A DNA stretch of 64,000 nt from positions 1,572,723-1,636,722 of the forward strand of contig CM001633.1 in the NCBI GenBank assembly GCA_000309945.1, written 5' to 3'. Position numbers and translations under genes: made by a program. The notes below the pieces were generated by a model. That model was not told the DNA's origin, did no database searches, and saw nothing but the letters and a program-made list of their open reading frames with translations. Below, piece by piece: positions 45,270 through 52,976 of the stretch. The first letter of the stretch is position 1. The number at the start of each line of letters is the position of its first letter. This DNA is from Leptolyngbyaceae cyanobacterium JSC-12. Lineage in GTDB: Bacteria > Cyanobacteriota > Cyanobacteriia > Leptolyngbyales > Leptolyngbyaceae.

Positions 45270-45795
45270 TTGCTTATTAACTCAGCAACGTCAAAATTTA
45301 GTTGGGGCATCACCTTAATACTTTAAAGAGTTCCCTGCTTCGCTGGATCTGTAAACCCTCACTTCAAAACTTAGCTAAAAGTTAAACGATGTCCATCCGA
45401 AAATTGGAGGTTTCTCGACGGACAAACTATGGATTTGGACATGGACAAGGTTTCATTCTGAATGACTGATTGACTGACACAACTGAAACCGCCCTCACCC
45501 CAACCTCTCTCTCAGAGCAGCAGGCGAGGGGGTTTTGATCGAGGATTTGGGTTTGTAGTCCCTTCTCCCACTAAGAGGAAAAGGGATTTAGGGATGAGGG
45601 GAAAAGATTTGTCAGTCAACCAGTTTCGAATGGATAAAAGCTGGATGCTTGCCACCAAGGGGTTGAGGCTGGTGAGGGAAGTGGTTCGTGTAATAGTTGC
45701 TGAGTCACCATAAATCGTTAAGAAGTAAGTGTTTCCTTGCCAAATTGAGTTTGTGGATGATAATGGAGTGGCATTAATGAGTTCAAGGCAGTTTT
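45270..45795. other. Intergenic region with repeat-type sequences
   Basis: No gene was found in these 526 bases. It contains a segment at 45401-45460 with a diverged partner at 50596-50655. It also has a CCCTCACCCCAACCTCTCTC motif with a G-rich complement downstream (AGGCGAGGGGGTTTT) that can form a hairpin common between cyanobacterial genes. The TPR gene start is GTG at 45796. Confidence 0.45.
45401..45460 (+). repeat. Dispersed 60-bp element, copy 1
   Basis: This segment shares AGATTTGGAC/GGATTTGGAC, TGGACAAGGTTTC and GAGGTTTCTC-like blocks in the same order with 50596-50655. Similarity is roughly three quarters by eye. Both lie in intergenic DNA at the end of genes, which suggests a diverged dispersed repeat. 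Confidence 0.5.
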
Positions 45796-46695
45796 GTGAG
45801 TGAAAAGCGCAATCGCTGGATTGTCAGTGTAGTAATGGGGTTGGCGTTTCTTGCCTTTGTCGGCATTTCTGTTGCCCCTCTTTTAAGTGGGTTCTTCCAG
45901 GCTGGTCCTTCAACTGCTACAAACTCTCCGGCACCTACAACGAATGCAAGTCCTGCTGCCAGAAAGGCTGAGTTAGAAGCACAAGCAAAAGGCTATGAGC
46001 TGGTGTTGCAACGAGAACCCGAAAATCCCACTGCGTTACGAGGGTTGTTAGAAGCTCGGCTAGCGTTAAATGATGTGCGAGGGGCGATCGCACCGTTAGA
46101 AAAACTGGTCAAGTTAAACCCGAATGAATCCTTGTATGCAGTCTTGTTAGCACAGGCAAAACAACAAACGGGCGATCACGAAGGAGCAGCCCAAACCTAT
46201 CGGGAAGTTTTGAAAACCAAACCAGGAGATACAAACGCCCTCAGCGGTTTAGTCGTCTTGCTTGTGCAACAAAACCGTCCAGAAGCCGCGATTTCATTGC
46301 TGCAAGACACTCTGAAGACAGCAACACAAGCTAATCAAGTCCAACCCAATAGTATTGATGTGGCAACTGTCCAAATGTTGTTGTCGGATGTGTATGTGAG
46401 CCAGAAACGGTATGACGAAGCCGTTGCAATTTACGACGAAGTTGCCAAAGTGAACAAACAGGACTTTCGCCCAGTGGTAGGGAAAGCTATGGTCTTAAAG
46501 CAGCAAGGCAAAGTGGAGGAAGCCAAATCTTTGTTTACCAAAGCGGCTGAATTAGCTCCTGCCAAGTATAAGGATCAAATTAATCAGTTAGCGTCCAACA
46601 CTGCTCCAGGTAATGCTCCTGGCGGAGTTACTCCAGGGTCTACGCTACCAGCCCCTCCGCCCGTAGCGCAGCCCAGTCCAGCACCAGCTAATTAG
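45796..46695 (+). CDS. TPR protein with N-terminal membrane anchor
   Basis: The 299-residue product has one N-terminal span (WIVSVVMGLAFLAFVGISVA) and a Ser/Thr/Pro-rich linker. TPR-type helical repeats follow (about 65-255, for example PLEKLVKLNPNESLYAVLLA and YDEAVAIYDEVAKVNKQDF), and the tail is Pro/Gly-rich. Such proteins usually scaffold complexes at the thylakoid or plasma membrane. The start is GTG at 45796, since GTG AGT GAA AAG gives the short basic leader before the span. A clear terminator follows the gene. Confidence 0.85.
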   Translation: MSEKRNRWIVSVVMGLAFLAFVGISVAPLLSGFFQAGPSTATNSPAPTTNASPAARKAELEAQAKGYELVLQREPENPTALRGLLEARLALNDVRGAIAPLEKLVKLNPNESLYAVLLAQAKQQTGDHEGAAQTYREVLKTKPGDTNALSGLVVLLVQQNRPEAAISLLQDTLKTATQANQVQPNSIDVATVQMLLSDVYVSQKRYDEAVAIYDEVAKVNKQDFRPVVGKAMVLKQQGKVEEAKSLFTKAAELAPAKYKDQINQLASNTAPGNAPGGVTPGSTLPAPPPVAQPSPAPAN

Positions 46696-46722
46696 TTTCT
46701 GGCAATTCATTGTTTCTGAGAG

Positions 46723-46746
46723 GGCGCTTTCTGAGAGCGCCTTTTT
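46723..46746 (+). terminator. Rho-independent terminator of the TPR gene
   Basis: GGCGCT and AGCGCC form a 6-bp perfect stem with a 7-nt loop, followed directly by TTTTT. It lies 28 bases after the TPR stop codon. The convergent manganese exporter gene ends just beyond it. Confidence 0.8.
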
Positions 46747-46761
46747 GTCTTGGAAAAATTT

Positions 46762-47379
46762 TCACTTTCCCTGAACTCCAGCAACAATGCCAAAGATGAT
46801 AAATAAAACGCCACCCAGCGCTGTTACAAGTCGTTCCGAAATGCGTCCAGCGACTAAGCGTCCAGCCAGAACCGCGATCGCTGCACAGGCAGCATGTCCC
46901 AGTGTTGCTCCAATTGCAACTCCCCAGGGATGATTCGATGCAGCCAGGGCTATTGTGGCAAATTGGGTGCGATCGCCCCATTCCGCAACAAAGGTCAGCG
47001 CAAAGGCTTGCAGCATGATTGAGTAATTTGCCCCAGGTCCAGAAGCTTGAAAATTCGCCTGTTCAACTGCTTCTTGCGCTTCTTCCAATTCATCACAGGC
47101 AGAATAGGCAGGCATACGGTAAGCGTCATATAGGAGTTTCAAGCCAAATCCAATGAACAGGGCAATTTCGGCATACCAAATGTAAGTTTTGGGGAGAAAG
47201 GCAGCTACCTGTCCCATTAAGACGGATAACAATGTCATCGCCGCTAAGGCCGCAATTACGCCTGCAAACACTAGGCGGCGAGAATGGCGCATCGCCAGAA
47301 TCATCGCAATACAGAATGTTTTATCGCCCAGTTCCGAAATCGTAATCAGCAATAAGCCTGCTGTAAAAGCTGTCAGCAT
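46762..47379 (-). CDS. mnx: UPF0016/GDT1 family manganese exporter
   Basis: The 205-residue membrane protein has six spans in two halves, each with the family motif: ELGDKTF (about 16-22) and EWGDRTQ (about 135-141). The acidic residues of these motifs bind the cation. In Synechocystis the homologue Mnx exports manganese from the cytoplasm to the thylakoid lumen or out of the cell, which prevents toxicity and supplies photosystem II. The leader upstream looks like a manganese riboswitch, which supports this substrate. AAGG precedes the ATG. The symbol is by orthology to Mnx. Confidence 0.88.
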   Translation of the reverse strand: MLTAFTAGLLLITISELGDKTFCIAMILAMRHSRRLVFAGVIAALAAMTLLSVLMGQVAAFLPKTYIWYAEIALFIGFGLKLLYDAYRMPAYSACDELEEAQEAVEQANFQASGPGANYSIMLQAFALTFVAEWGDRTQFATIALAASNHPWGVAIGATLGHAACAAIAVLAGRLVAGRISERLVTALGGVLFIIFGIVAGVQGK

Positions 47380-47464
47380 CCTTCAAGTCCTCAGAATCGG
47401 CAGTGAATATTCTGAGTGGCTTGACAAGTGCGATCGCCTCACCAAGCTCACCCAGAGTGAACTC

Positions 47465-47632
47465 AGTAAAGGTCTCGCTTGCAAGTAGCTATCAGCGTTG
47501 CCTTTCAGCAATCAACTGGTCATAGTTAATCGTCCTGGCAAATAGCTTGAAGCATCTTGTCATCTGAACCAGGTTCATCACCAGTATGTTGATTCAGATG
47601 GGCTGGCTGTGCCAGCAGCTACTCCCCTTCAA
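47465..47632 (-). promoter_or_regulatory. yybP-ykoY-type manganese riboswitch upstream of mnx
   Basis: Read on the minus strand, the leader begins GAAGGGGAGTAGCTGCTGGC, the strongly conserved 5' strand of the yybP-ykoY aptamer. It later contains GCGAGACCTTTACTGAG, the matching 3' strand in which GACC/CCTT close the junction. Two hairpins lie between them. These RNAs bind Mn2+ and often control UPF0016-type exporters, which is the gene that follows. The expression platform is probably between 47380 and 47465. A covariance search is needed for exact borders. Confidence 0.8.
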
Positions 47633-47641
47633 ACATTCTGC

Positions 47642-47647
47642 ATTATA
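47642..47647 (-). promoter_or_regulatory. -10 box (TATAAT) of the mnx leader
   Basis: A perfect TATAAT on the minus strand lies 9 bases before the start of the riboswitch-like aptamer, as expected if transcription begins at about 47634. No good -35 hexamer is seen at 17 bases, so an activator or a weak -35 may be involved. Confidence 0.55.
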
Positions 47648-47696
47648 CAGGGTTACTGCCAGAGTTTGATAGTAACGAGAAAATCCACCCATGCCC

Positions 47697-48014
47697 CTAA
47701 GAAATTGACCGAGCAAACTTACGCAGTTGATAGGCATTCGATTCCACGATTTTGTAAGTGCCTTCTCCCACCTGTTGAGCAAATGCTTGCTCTGTGTTTT
47801 CCAACACATCCGCCGGAATTGATTTCCAGGCATCTAAACTTTCCCACTGAATCACAAAGATCACTTCATCAGGTTTATCTGTTGTGAGCCACACTTCCTT
47901 CCCCATGAATCCTGGATACTTTGCCAGTGCCGCTGTCCAAATCTCCTCATCTTTTTGGACAAACGTTTCGCGTAGTGTTTCAGCAACCTGAAACTTTAAC
48001 CATTCAATGACCAT
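47697..48014 (-). CDS. Antibiotic-biosynthesis-monooxygenase-like small protein (TIGR03792 type)
   Basis: The 105-residue product begins MVIEWLKFQVAETLRETFVQ and contains EIWTAALAKYPGFMGKEVWL and VIFVIQWESLDAWKSIP. This is the ferredoxin-like dimeric alpha+beta barrel (ABM fold) of the cyanobacterial TIGR03792 type. The function is unknown; such folds often bind haem or small aromatics. ATG 48014 was chosen because the open frame further upstream is unconserved and overlaps a divergent gene. Confidence 0.82.
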   Translation of the reverse strand: MVIEWLKFQVAETLRETFVQKDEEIWTAALAKYPGFMGKEVWLTTDKPDEVIFVIQWESLDAWKSIPADVLENTEQAFAQQVGEGTYKIVESNAYQLRKFARSIS

Positions 48015-48183
48015 AGCTATTGGTTGTTGGGAATAAATGTGCGGTGAGCCGTACTGACCCACACCTCCTCTATTTAAGTAAATCTGACAGAATAGGGGAG
48101 TGTTCACTGGGACATTGCTGGTTTTTTTCCAGGTTTTGCAGGGCGATCGCTCCCAGATTTTCGTTCGATTGCAGGAAGGCAGC

Positions 48184-48507
48184 ATGGATAATAACGATTG
48201 GCTGACACAGCTTTTGATGTTTGGGGTGGGAACCACATCGCTGGTGGCTGAAAAGATGCGGGAAGTCAGCGATGAACTGGTGAAAAACGGTAAGCTGAAC
48301 CCCGACCAGGCAAAAGCTGTAATGGATGACTTGCTGCAAAAGATGAAGAGTGAGCAAGGGAATCTGGAAACTCAAATGCAGCGCCAGCTCCGCAATCTCC
48401 TACAAGACATTGGCGTACCTCGCCAGGCAGAAATGGATGAGCTACGCGGACGGATTGATCGTTTAGAACGACAGGTGAGAGATTTAGAAAACAAACTCTG
48501 GCGCTAG
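48184..48507 (+). CDS. Phasin-like coiled-coil protein, 107 residues
   Basis: The product starts MDNNDWLTQLLMFGVGTTSL and has a long amphipathic helix with VSDELVKNGKLNPDQAKAVM, then a leucine-zipper-like end (MDELRGRIDRLERQVRDLEN). This is the pattern of PhaF/phasin-like proteins, which coat polyhydroxyalkanoate granules or act as small regulators. CAGGAAGG before the ATG is a good ribosome-binding site and favours 48184 over the longer frame from 48100. The next gene starts six bases after the stop, so the two are co-transcribed. Confidence 0.8.
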   Translation: MDNNDWLTQLLMFGVGTTSLVAEKMREVSDELVKNGKLNPDQAKAVMDDLLQKMKSEQGNLETQMQRQLRNLLQDIGVPRQAEMDELRGRIDRLERQVRDLENKLWR

Positions 48508-48512
48508 ATTTG

Positions 48513-49409
48513 ATGATGATTCCTCCTGGTTTTTGCCAACGCTCCGTCCTCACTTCGTTGGGCAGAATGGTGTATTACACAGCGGGAGCGATCGCTGAGC
48601 AATCCGTCGGTGATTCAGAGGCGCTACCATCCCTCATGTTTTTGCATGGGTTTGGTGGTGGGTCGTCTGCCTATGAATGGTCACAAGTGTATCCGGCGTT
48701 TGCCTTTAGCCATCGTGTCTTAGCACCGGATCTGATTGGGTGGGGGCGCTCTGACCATCCAGCCCTTAATTATCGGGTGGAAGATTACATTACGACGATT
48801 ACGGAGTTTCTGGAGCAAACCTGTACCGAACCTGTCCCAGTGGTGGCATCCTCGCTAACAGCAGCCATGACAATCCGAGTCGCGATCGCCCGTCCAGAGT
48901 TATTCAAATGCCTTATTTTAACAACCCCTGCCGGATTGTCTGATTTTGGTGAAAACTATTCACGCAGCCTGTTCGCGAATATTGTCAAAACACCGGTTTT
49001 GGACCGACTGATTTACAGCGTTGGCATTGCCAGTCGGGAAGGGGTTCGCACTTTTTTAGAGCAACGTCAGTTTGCTCGCCCAGAACGCATCTTTCCCGAA
49101 ATTGTGGAAGCGTATTTAGAGTCTGCTCAACAGCCTAATGCAGAATATGCAGCCCTGTCATTTGTGCGGGGTGATCTGTGTTTTGACCTGTCGTTGTATA
49201 TGCCGCAACTCACTGTCCCAACAGCAATTATTTGGGGACAGCAATCTCAATTTACTGGTCCTGATATTGGCAAACGGCTCGCAGAACTGAATCCACAAGC
49301 TGTCAAAGCTTTTCAACTCTTGGATGATGTGGGGCTAACGCCCCAACTGGAACAACCCGCAATTGCGATCGCCCTGATCCAGCGCTATCTACGACTTCTT
49401 GTCGTCTAA
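48513..49409 (+). CDS. Alpha/beta hydrolase
   Basis: This 298-residue alpha/beta hydrolase has the oxyanion motif FLHGFGGGSSAYEW (about 45) and APDLIGWGRSDHP. The nucleophile-elbow region reads VPVVASSLTAAMTIRVA, with Ser in a less common ASSLTA context, and a late region LDDVGLTPQLEQP stands where the catalytic His is usually found but has no His. It may therefore be catalytically altered. It is co-transcribed with the phasin-like gene. Its 3' end overlaps that of the convergent DUF4330 gene by 21 bases. Confidence 0.82.
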   Translation: MMIPPGFCQRSVLTSLGRMVYYTAGAIAEQSVGDSEALPSLMFLHGFGGGSSAYEWSQVYPAFAFSHRVLAPDLIGWGRSDHPALNYRVEDYITTITEFLEQTCTEPVPVVASSLTAAMTIRVAIARPELFKCLILTTPAGLSDFGENYSRSLFANIVKTPVLDRLIYSVGIASREGVRTFLEQRQFARPERIFPEIVEAYLESAQQPNAEYAALSFVRGDLCFDLSLYMPQLTVPTAIIWGQQSQFTGPDIGKRLAELNPQAVKAFQLLDDVGLTPQLEQPAIAIALIQRYLRLLVV

Positions 49410-49922
49410 TATCCGAATATCGCGCACGTTCAAATTCGTGAAATTATAGGTAAACCCTTCCAGTTCAATCGGAGTCCCAATCTTAATTTTGTTATTCCCC
49501 AACACGGGACCATTCTTAGTGATCTGAGCATTCCCTTCCAAAACGACTAACAGATTTTTGCTCAACGCTACTTCGGGACGGGGATCGGGCGTGGCTTTAA
49601 CGCTACCATTCTCCAGCGGAACATAGACTGTATCAGGTAGCTCTTTTACCGACTTAATTTTGACTTCTCCGTAGGGCTGGTTGCGAATGATCACACTCGT
49701 CTTTTCACCCGGTTTTAGCAATCCCTCCGTATTTTGAGCCGCCACTCGCACAACCACCTCAACTTCAACAGGTTTTGTAGGGGTATTCACCTGAGCAACA
49801 GACCCTGACGCCCCTGGATAAATAAAGATGCCAAACAAAACCAGCAGAATTACCAGGGCAGCGCCAATGTCTAGAATGCTGACCTTACCAAACAGGCGCC
49901 CTTGGGAATCTACAACAGCCAT
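49389..49922 (-). CDS. DUF4330 family membrane-anchored protein
   Basis: The 177-residue protein has a short cytoplasmic start (MAVVDSQGRLFGKVSILD), one span (about 19-36) and a beta-rich exoplasmic domain. It has the features of DUF4330, a family common in cyanobacteria and firmicutes of unknown function. Visible motifs are IRNQPYGEVKIKSVKELP and NNKIKIGTPIELEGFTYNF. It overlaps the convergent hydrolase gene at the 3' ends. Confidence 0.83.
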   Translation of the reverse strand: MAVVDSQGRLFGKVSILDIGAALVILLVLFGIFIYPGASGSVAQVNTPTKPVEVEVVVRVAAQNTEGLLKPGEKTSVIIRNQPYGEVKIKSVKELPDTVYVPLENGSVKATPDPRPEVALSKNLLVVLEGNAQITKNGPVLGNNKIKIGTPIELEGFTYNFTNLNVRDIRILDDKKS

Positions 49923-50153
49923 GAAATCTACCTCAAGTCTGAAAATTAGGATGGTTGAGTGCTATCCAGTCTAGCGAAACTGTTTGTTACCGAACAAAAA
50001 ACATCCAGAATCCTGTGACAGGTTACCACGACTTGAGTAAATAGTGGCAAAATGCGATCGCCTAAAGGTAAAGTGTTTTTTTACAAACCTAGAGTTTTAT
50101 CCAGAGATTGATAAATTCTAATTCAGCACTGTGATCGACTGAGGAGATTAATC

Positions 50154-50564
50154 ATGAATCGTGTTATGCCTGTCGTTGCATTCCAGGTTGTTCTATGGTC
50201 TGCACTAGGGTTAAGCGTCTTCCCAGTGAATGCTCAACCTGCTGCAGACTTCTCGGAATGCGCCACCAAGGCAATCAACAGTGATAACGCGGCAGCGAAA
50301 ATTACGGCACTGGGTCGAGCGAGAAACCTGGCACGGCAAGCAGCCGAGGCAGCGAATGGTGGCTTAGAAGTATATCGAGCGGATGCATCCATACATGGGA
50401 GAATATCAGATGCTCCTTGTGTGGATAATGGCGACGGTAGCTGGACGTTTACAGTAAAAGGTGGAACGCCAGGATTTACAACTCCTACAAAAGAAACCGT
50501 TGTCACCGTTAATAGCAATGGCTGGACAGTAAAAGTAGACTATAACGGTCCAATCCGGTCTTAA
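50154..50564 (+). CDS. Secreted hypothetical protein, 136 residues
   Basis: The product begins MNRVMPVVAFQVVLWSALGL and has a signal peptide ending near VNAQPAA (about residue 27). The mature part has two cysteines (SECATKAIN and DAPCVDNGDG, likely a disulfide) and a beta-rich end (WTFTVKGGTPGFTTPTKETV). GAGGAG lies eight bases before the ATG. It is probably periplasmic or extracellular; no family is recognised. Confidence 0.7.
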   Translation: MNRVMPVVAFQVVLWSALGLSVFPVNAQPAADFSECATKAINSDNAAAKITALGRARNLARQAAEAANGGLEVYRADASIHGRISDAPCVDNGDGSWTFTVKGGTPGFTTPTKETVVTVNSNGWTVKVDYNGPIRS

Positions 50565-50595
50565 ACAATCTCCAACTCACAATCTGCAACTTGAA

Positions 50596-50655
50596 GACTG
50601 GAAATTTCTCAAAGGCAAAACTACAGATTTGGACGTGTGGACAAGGTTTCGTTCA
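50596..50655 (+). repeat. Dispersed 60-bp element, copy 2
   Basis: This is the partner of 45401-45460. It contains TGGAAATTTCTC, ACAGATTTGGAC and TGTGGACAAGGTTTCG in the same order. It lies between the 3' ends of two convergent genes and reaches into the last codon or two of the minus-strand gene. Confidence 0.5.
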
Positions 50656-52821
50656 CGATACCTGTGTTACCAGATTCACCAGCGGCAATAACACTCCAGT
50701 TTGCTCTTGACCGCTGGTTGCCAAATCGCTGTGACACAAATAAACCCGCTCACTTGCTCGTCCCAATAGATCGAGCAAAATTCGTCGTAGCCGTTGTTCA
50801 TTCGCCTTGAGCGTATCTGCGCCTGTCCAGGTATGCCCTGACCAATCATGCAAAAACAGGTGGGCAGCAAACAGTGCATCAATTCCACTGAGCCAGCGAG
50901 AGGAACCAGCATCTAGCCAGAATTGCCAGCGGTGAGCACCTCGATTAGACCGATATTGAAACACTGTTGCCAGGGTGACAGCGTTGCTTTCTGGACCGAT
51001 GGGGCGCACAGGGTAAGGGTTAGCCGTAATTGTTCCAGTTTGCAGCAGTTGAATAAAGCGGGTGAGGATGGCTGAGGCGGGCAAGTCACTACGTTGCTCT
51101 TTGCGCAGGCGAGTATTAACTTCCCAATAATGTTGGATGGTTTCGATCAGTTGGCGGATAGCAGCGAGTTGATTGTAGGGCAAGGTTCCGCCACCGAGGA
51201 AAAAATGTTGAATGGCACGATCGCATAGTGCTACTGGATTGGGAATCAGGTGTTGGTCTAATTGCCCCTGTTGCCTTTCGATCCAGTGCAGAATGCTTTG
51301 ATAAGCCTCCGATGCCTGATAGCCCAACCGATTCCAGCGAGGAAAAGTTGTGGGTGATAAGAGGCGGGGGCGATTAGGATGGGGGGCAAAGCAGTAGTCA
51401 GCTAGCAAGCCAGCACGCACCGGATCAATCAAAGAGGAGAAAATTGGCACTTGGGAATCTATATCTGGTGTTGCTGAGTAATGTTTTTTGGGGCTTAAAA
51501 CGACAAGCATTTCGGCGATCGCGTCCCGATCTACCAAGCGCCCCAAACCTGGATAAACCAGCGCCAGGAGAGTAAGCAGTGCACGAATTATCGGAAAACT
51601 ATTGAGTGGTCGCTGCTCATTGAGGGAGGCGATGTAAATCTTGTGTTTGCTAAGAATATCCATAAAGGCATAACGGGCGATCGCATCCAAGCCAGGGGCA
51701 ATGATGGCAATCTCTCGTGGCTCTATCTGCTGGGTTTCAACCGCTTCAATAATGACATCTGCGGTGCGGCGCAACAGTTCTGCTCGGGACGGAGTTTGGA
51801 TAGTTCGTACAGCTTCTGGCAGCGCCACAAATGCCAGCGGGTTCATGACAAATTCAGCGATCGCCGCTCCCCACTCAGTTTCTAACGCTGGAACAGGTCG
51901 CTCTCTTAGGGTCTCAATCTGGCACCGGTGTGCTAATTCTGCCAGATAGTTGGGGTCTGCACCCAACCCTAACCGCACTGCTCCATCAGGATTAAAGGTA
52001 AAAGCAGCCTGAATCCCCTGATTAATCAAGACCTCAAACAGGGAGCGAGTAATCGCAGGATATTCATCCACATCATCGGCTAATAGTATTTGAAAGCGGC
52101 GTGCCAGGTGCTGCTGATAGGTGGGATTTGGCAACAGGTATTGCCAATACAACCCTGCCATTAGCCCAAAGGAAAGCAACCCCCGTTCTAGGCACCATTG
52201 CTGCCAGCGGTTAAGCAACATAGCGACTTGCTCAAATGGCAAGGGTAGCTCGGTTTCCTGCCCTTCCAGACCTTGTAGCAAAATTGTTGGCAGTTCATCG
52301 ATGGTAATTCCTGCCAGTGCAGACAACTGTAACAAGTCAAGCATGCGCCGCACTAGACGGTCTGAATTAACAGCAGATTGCTGACTGATAACAGCATCGA
52401 GTTCGGGTTGCCAGAGTTGGGTTGCCAGTTCCTGTTCATTCTCAGGATTGAGCCGGAGTGGAAACTGGGCACTGACTCCTATCTGTTGCACTAACAACGG
52501 ATAGAATAACGTGATTTCGTCCTGAAAGAAGCCAAGCGGTGTGGTGGAATAAACTGAACACTTACCGTGGGTTGCAACAGCCAGGCGATCGCTCAGGTCA
52601 ATCCGATTATCACCAATGGCTGAAAAGACTAATGCATTAGGAGGAGTGGCAGCAGCAACCGATTTCTCAGCCAGAGGCAGTTCTTGGGGCAAAGGGGCTA
52701 GCTGGGATGCGGAAAATGAAGGCGTTTCAATCTGCATCCAGGTACAAAATTGGCGAATTAGGCGAGTGGTCTTTCCACTGCGGCTAGCTCCTGTAATCCA
52801 AATAAGTGCAGGGTCAACCAA
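50653..52821 (-). CDS. SF1-helicase-like / recombinase-type ATPase
   Basis: The 722-residue protein starts with a P-loop ITGASRSGKTTRLIRQF (about 9-25). It has a Walker B-like ILLADDVDEYPAITRS (about 250) and a C-terminal motif VTLATVFQYRSNRGAHRWQF followed by WLDAGS. These are traits of UvrD/AddB-like SF1 helicases. A cyanobacterial branch is annotated as recombinase-family proteins. No nuclease motif or Fe-S cysteine cluster was seen. The start is a TTG at 52821; no in-frame ATG lies upstream before a stop, so the exact N-terminus is uncertain. It is divergent from pcxA. Confidence 0.72.
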   Translation of the reverse strand: MVDPALIWITGASRSGKTTRLIRQFCTWMQIETPSFSASQLAPLPQELPLAEKSVAAATPPNALVFSAIGDNRIDLSDRLAVATHGKCSVYSTTPLGFFQDEITLFYPLLVQQIGVSAQFPLRLNPENEQELATQLWQPELDAVISQQSAVNSDRLVRRMLDLLQLSALAGITIDELPTILLQGLEGQETELPLPFEQVAMLLNRWQQWCLERGLLSFGLMAGLYWQYLLPNPTYQQHLARRFQILLADDVDEYPAITRSLFEVLINQGIQAAFTFNPDGAVRLGLGADPNYLAELAHRCQIETLRERPVPALETEWGAAIAEFVMNPLAFVALPEAVRTIQTPSRAELLRRTADVIIEAVETQQIEPREIAIIAPGLDAIARYAFMDILSKHKIYIASLNEQRPLNSFPIIRALLTLLALVYPGLGRLVDRDAIAEMLVVLSPKKHYSATPDIDSQVPIFSSLIDPVRAGLLADYCFAPHPNRPRLLSPTTFPRWNRLGYQASEAYQSILHWIERQQGQLDQHLIPNPVALCDRAIQHFFLGGGTLPYNQLAAIRQLIETIQHYWEVNTRLRKEQRSDLPASAILTRFIQLLQTGTITANPYPVRPIGPESNAVTLATVFQYRSNRGAHRWQFWLDAGSSRWLSGIDALFAAHLFLHDWSGHTWTGADTLKANEQRLRRILLDLLGRASERVYLCHSDLATSGQEQTGVLLPLVNLVTQVS

Positions 52822-52976
52822 TCGTACTCCGATGATTTTGTTAAAATCGCTTCGTACTCTTACTCTACCGCTCTAAGATCTTTTTGTTTCTGAAGATTTG
52901 ATCCGTCTAGACTCTCAAGACTGAACAATTACAGTCGGTTATCTGAATTCTTGGATTCCCTCAACTGCTACATAAC

